Assembly (NCBI RefSeq): GCF_001514215.1 | Contig: NZ_KQ948863.1 | Location: 1-64,000, forward strand | Length of the DNA stretch: 64,000 nucleotides | Source: Streptomyces bungoensis | GTDB lineage: Bacteria > Actinomycetota > Actinomycetes > Streptomycetales > Streptomycetaceae | Direction: 5' to 3' | Shown: in pieces, positions 62,090 to 64,000 of the stretch | Layout of the letters: every line of letters starts with the position of its first letter | How positions within the stretch are numbered: position 1 is the stretch's first letter | Translations under genes and position numbers: made by a program | The notes under the pieces: generated by a model | The model's database searches: none | What the model was told of the DNA's origin: nothing | The model's input: the letters and a program-made list of their open reading frames with translations, nothing else

Positions 62090-63718
62090 CTAGCCGGCGG
62101 TCAGGACGGACTCGTGCACGGTCTGCAACGTCGCGTCCGCCGTGGTGCTTTGCAGACGGAGGTGGGCCGAGCGGTCGCGCAGAGTCAGGGTCATCAGCTG
62201 GTTGCCGAACCAGGGGCCGCCCTGTTTGCGCCAGCTGACCGGTGGCCGGGGACAGCGGCCGTGCCGGGCGAGGAGGCGTCCCAACAGGCGGGCCGGTGCG
62301 CTCCAGCCGAAGCGGAAACCGATCCGCATCATCAGGGGCACGGAGTTGTGCACGGGCGAGCAGGTGAGTTGGACGACGGGATGGCGCGGCCCGCCGGACG
62401 GCCAGGACGCCTCGGCGATGTAGCCGTGGTGGACGTCGCCGGACAGGACGCACACCGTCGCCGGGGCGGTGGGGGTGCTCCCCGTCTCGGCGATGAGGTC
62501 AGCGAGGCCGATGAAGGAGCGCGGGAAGGCCGCCCAGTGCTCCAGGTCGGCTCCGCGGCGCAGCCACTCGCCGAAGCGGGCCCAGCGGTTCCCGCGTTCC
62601 CCGGCGCACAGAGCCGCGTCCCAGGCCTCGGTGTCGTGCACCAGGTGCGGCAGGAGCCAGGGCAGCGAGGTGCCGATCAGGAGGTGGTCGTAGGATCCCT
62701 CGTCGGCCAGTATCTGCTCGCGCAGCCAGGCGTCCTCGCCCGGGTCGAGCATGGCGCGGCGGTCCTCGGCGAGGACCCGCGCGGCCCGGGAGTCCACCAT
62801 CACCACCCGGACCCGGCCGAAGTCGCGGCGGTAGCTGAAGCGGACCGAGGCGGAGTCGGCGTCCGCCCGCTCGGCCAGGGCGCGCAGTGCGGGGGTGCCG
62901 TCCGGCGTGGCGTGGACGGCGGCCCAGGTGGGGTCGTCCGCCAGTTCGGCCGGGGAGAGGTTGCCCAGGTGCTGGTAGACCCAGTAGGACATCAGGCCGC
63001 TCAACAGCCGTTCCTGCCACCAGTCCTCGGTGCGCATGTCCGCGAGCCAGGCGGCGGAGGTGTTCCAGTCGTCCACGATGTCGTGGTCGTCGAAGATCAT
63101 GAAGCTGGGCACCGTGGACAGCAGCCAGCGGACCTCGGGGTCGAGCCAGGACTCGTAATAGAGGTGGCAGTACTCCTCGTAGTCGGTCACCTGGCCGCCG
63201 GGCGGCTTGTCGAGGTCGCGGCGGCCGGCGAGCCAGCGCCGGGTGCGCGCCGAGGTCTCGTCCGCGTAGATCTGATCACCCAGCAGAAGCAGCACGTCGG
63301 GGCGCTCGGCGTCGGGATCGGCCATCAAACGGGCGGCGAGGGTGTCGAGGGCGTCCGGGCCGACCGGATCCTTGCCGTCGGCCGGGGGCGCGGCCCAGCG
63401 ACACGATCCGAAGGTGACCCGGACGGCTTCGCCGGTCCCCGGTGAACGGATGACAGACGGCGGGAAGGGGGAGTCGGGCAGGGGCCACACCCGGGTGTCG
63501 TCCAGGAGCACCTCGTAGGAGGGGGAGCCACCGGGGCGCAGGCCGGCAACGGTGACGAGCGCGTAGTGGTGCCCGGCCACCTGGAAGGTGGGGGCCGTGC
63601 CGCCGGCGCCGTCGGAGCACCGCACCTGCACCGCGCAGGGCTCGCCGGTCTCGACCCACACCGTCGCACTCGAGCCTTCGGTGCACCTCAGCAATGGTCC
63701 CAGGCGCAGTTCGGCCAC
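62090..63718 (-). CDS. PhoD-like alkaline phosphatase/phosphodiesterase
   Basis: A 542-aa protein. A fibronectin-like N-terminal segment (LRCTEGSSATVWVETGEP) is followed by the phosphatase core: VTFGSCRWA near residue 100, LLLGDQIYADE near 140, FMIFDDHDIVDDWN near 205 and VCVLSGDVHHGYIAEA near 425, the metal-binding blocks of PhoD-type enzymes. No signal peptide or twin-arginine motif is visible from GTG 63718 (which follows AGGAAGG), so unlike classic PhoD it may be cytosolic. It ends 253 nt from the convergent unrecognised gene. No gene was seen in 63719-64000. Confidence 0.85.
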   Translation of the reverse strand: MAELRLGPLLRCTEGSSATVWVETGEPCAVQVRCSDGAGGTAPTFQVAGHHYALVTVAGLRPGGSPSYEVLLDDTRVWPLPDSPFPPSVIRSPGTGEAVRVTFGSCRWAAPPADGKDPVGPDALDTLAARLMADPDAERPDVLLLLGDQIYADETSARTRRWLAGRRDLDKPPGGQVTDYEEYCHLYYESWLDPEVRWLLSTVPSFMIFDDHDIVDDWNTSAAWLADMRTEDWWQERLLSGLMSYWVYQHLGNLSPAELADDPTWAAVHATPDGTPALRALAERADADSASVRFSYRRDFGRVRVVMVDSRAARVLAEDRRAMLDPGEDAWLREQILADEGSYDHLLIGTSLPWLLPHLVHDTEAWDAALCAGERGNRWARFGEWLRRGADLEHWAAFPRSFIGLADLIAETGSTPTAPATVCVLSGDVHHGYIAEASWPSGGPRHPVVQLTCSPVHNSVPLMMRIGFRFGWSAPARLLGRLLARHGRCPRPPVSWRKQGGPWFGNQLMTLTLRDRSAHLRLQSTTADATLQTVHESVLTAG

Positions 63719-64000
63719 GTGATCGCCTTCCTGTCTGGCGCATAGGGAAAGGAACGACCGTAGCGACGGTACAGGGCCCGGCTCGGACGTGTGCGGGCGC
63801 CCGGCCCGCAGGGACACGCGGAGAGCGAAGAGGCGGCGTTGCGGCCGAGGGGAAGCAGGTGCCGGAGGCATCGGGAAGCCGGGGCAGAGCCGAACCCGCG
63901 GGCCCGAGCGGCCCGGTGGGCCCGACCCGCTCCGGCACACCTGCGTGCGGGAGCACCGGCTTGGATCCCTGTCGGCGAGCGATGAATTCCACACGATCCA

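Overview
The window looks like chromosomal DNA of a Streptomyces or a close actinomycete. It is very GC-rich, it uses GTG and TTG starts, it has almost no TTA codons, and its genes match streptomycete types (CsbD and small hydrophobic stress proteins, SWIM zinc-finger protein, Clp_N/HTH pair, PhoD phosphatase). No insertion sequence, CRISPR array, rRNA or phage block was seen.

Layout. Positions 1-7510 hold small accessory and housekeeping genes: an acetoacetate-decarboxylase-like protein, a cytidine-deaminase-like enzyme, a secreted protein, a WYL-type regulator divergent to an alpha/beta hydrolase, a divergent CsbD/hydrophobic-protein pair with sigma-B-like promoters, an aminoglycoside-phosphotransferase-like protein and P-loop proteins. 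Positions 7679-50987 are a nonribosomal peptide cluster, all on the plus strand: type II thioesterase, a 0.9-kb regulatory gap, cytochrome P450, a stand-alone serine hydrolase of the penicillin-binding-protein (PBP) type, two giant NRPSs (6187 and 6659 aa) and an MbtH-like protein. From about 51.1 kb onward come a GNAT acetyltransferase, CbiZ, a P-loop kinase, a RibD_C/DHFR-like reductase, a secreted metallophosphatase, a SWIM protein, a degenerate tRNA-Ser-like element, a membrane protein with a pentapeptide-like domain, a Clp_N/HTH operon with a triple palindromic operator, an unrecognised ORF and a PhoD-type phosphatase.

The NRPS system is the main find. It has ten modules: A-T | C-A-T-E | C-A-T-E | C-A-T-E | C-A-T, then C-A-T-E | C-A-T | C-A-T-E | C-A-T | C-A-T-E. 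There is no loading C domain, no N-methyltransferase and no terminal thioesterase; the line ends in an epimerase. Every C domain has the subtype (LCL or DCL) expected from the module before it, so the deduced configuration is L-D-D-D-L-D-L-D-L-D. The hydrolase at 10651-12000 has SxxK, YSN and HDG motifs and a lipocalin-like tail, as in SurE-type PBP cyclases, which release peptides ending in a D-residue by head-to-tail macrolactamisation. I therefore predict a cyclic decapeptide. Pocket codes support Thr at residue 7, Val at 9 and Ile/Val at 3; the other seven are not assigned with confidence. The pockets of residues 1, 5 and 10 are almost identical, as are those of 2 and 4; 6 and 8 are related.

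The P450 (codon 23) and the cyclase (codon 108) each carry a TTA codon, which suggests bldA-dependent control of oxidation and release. No cluster-situated regulator or transporter lies in the window.
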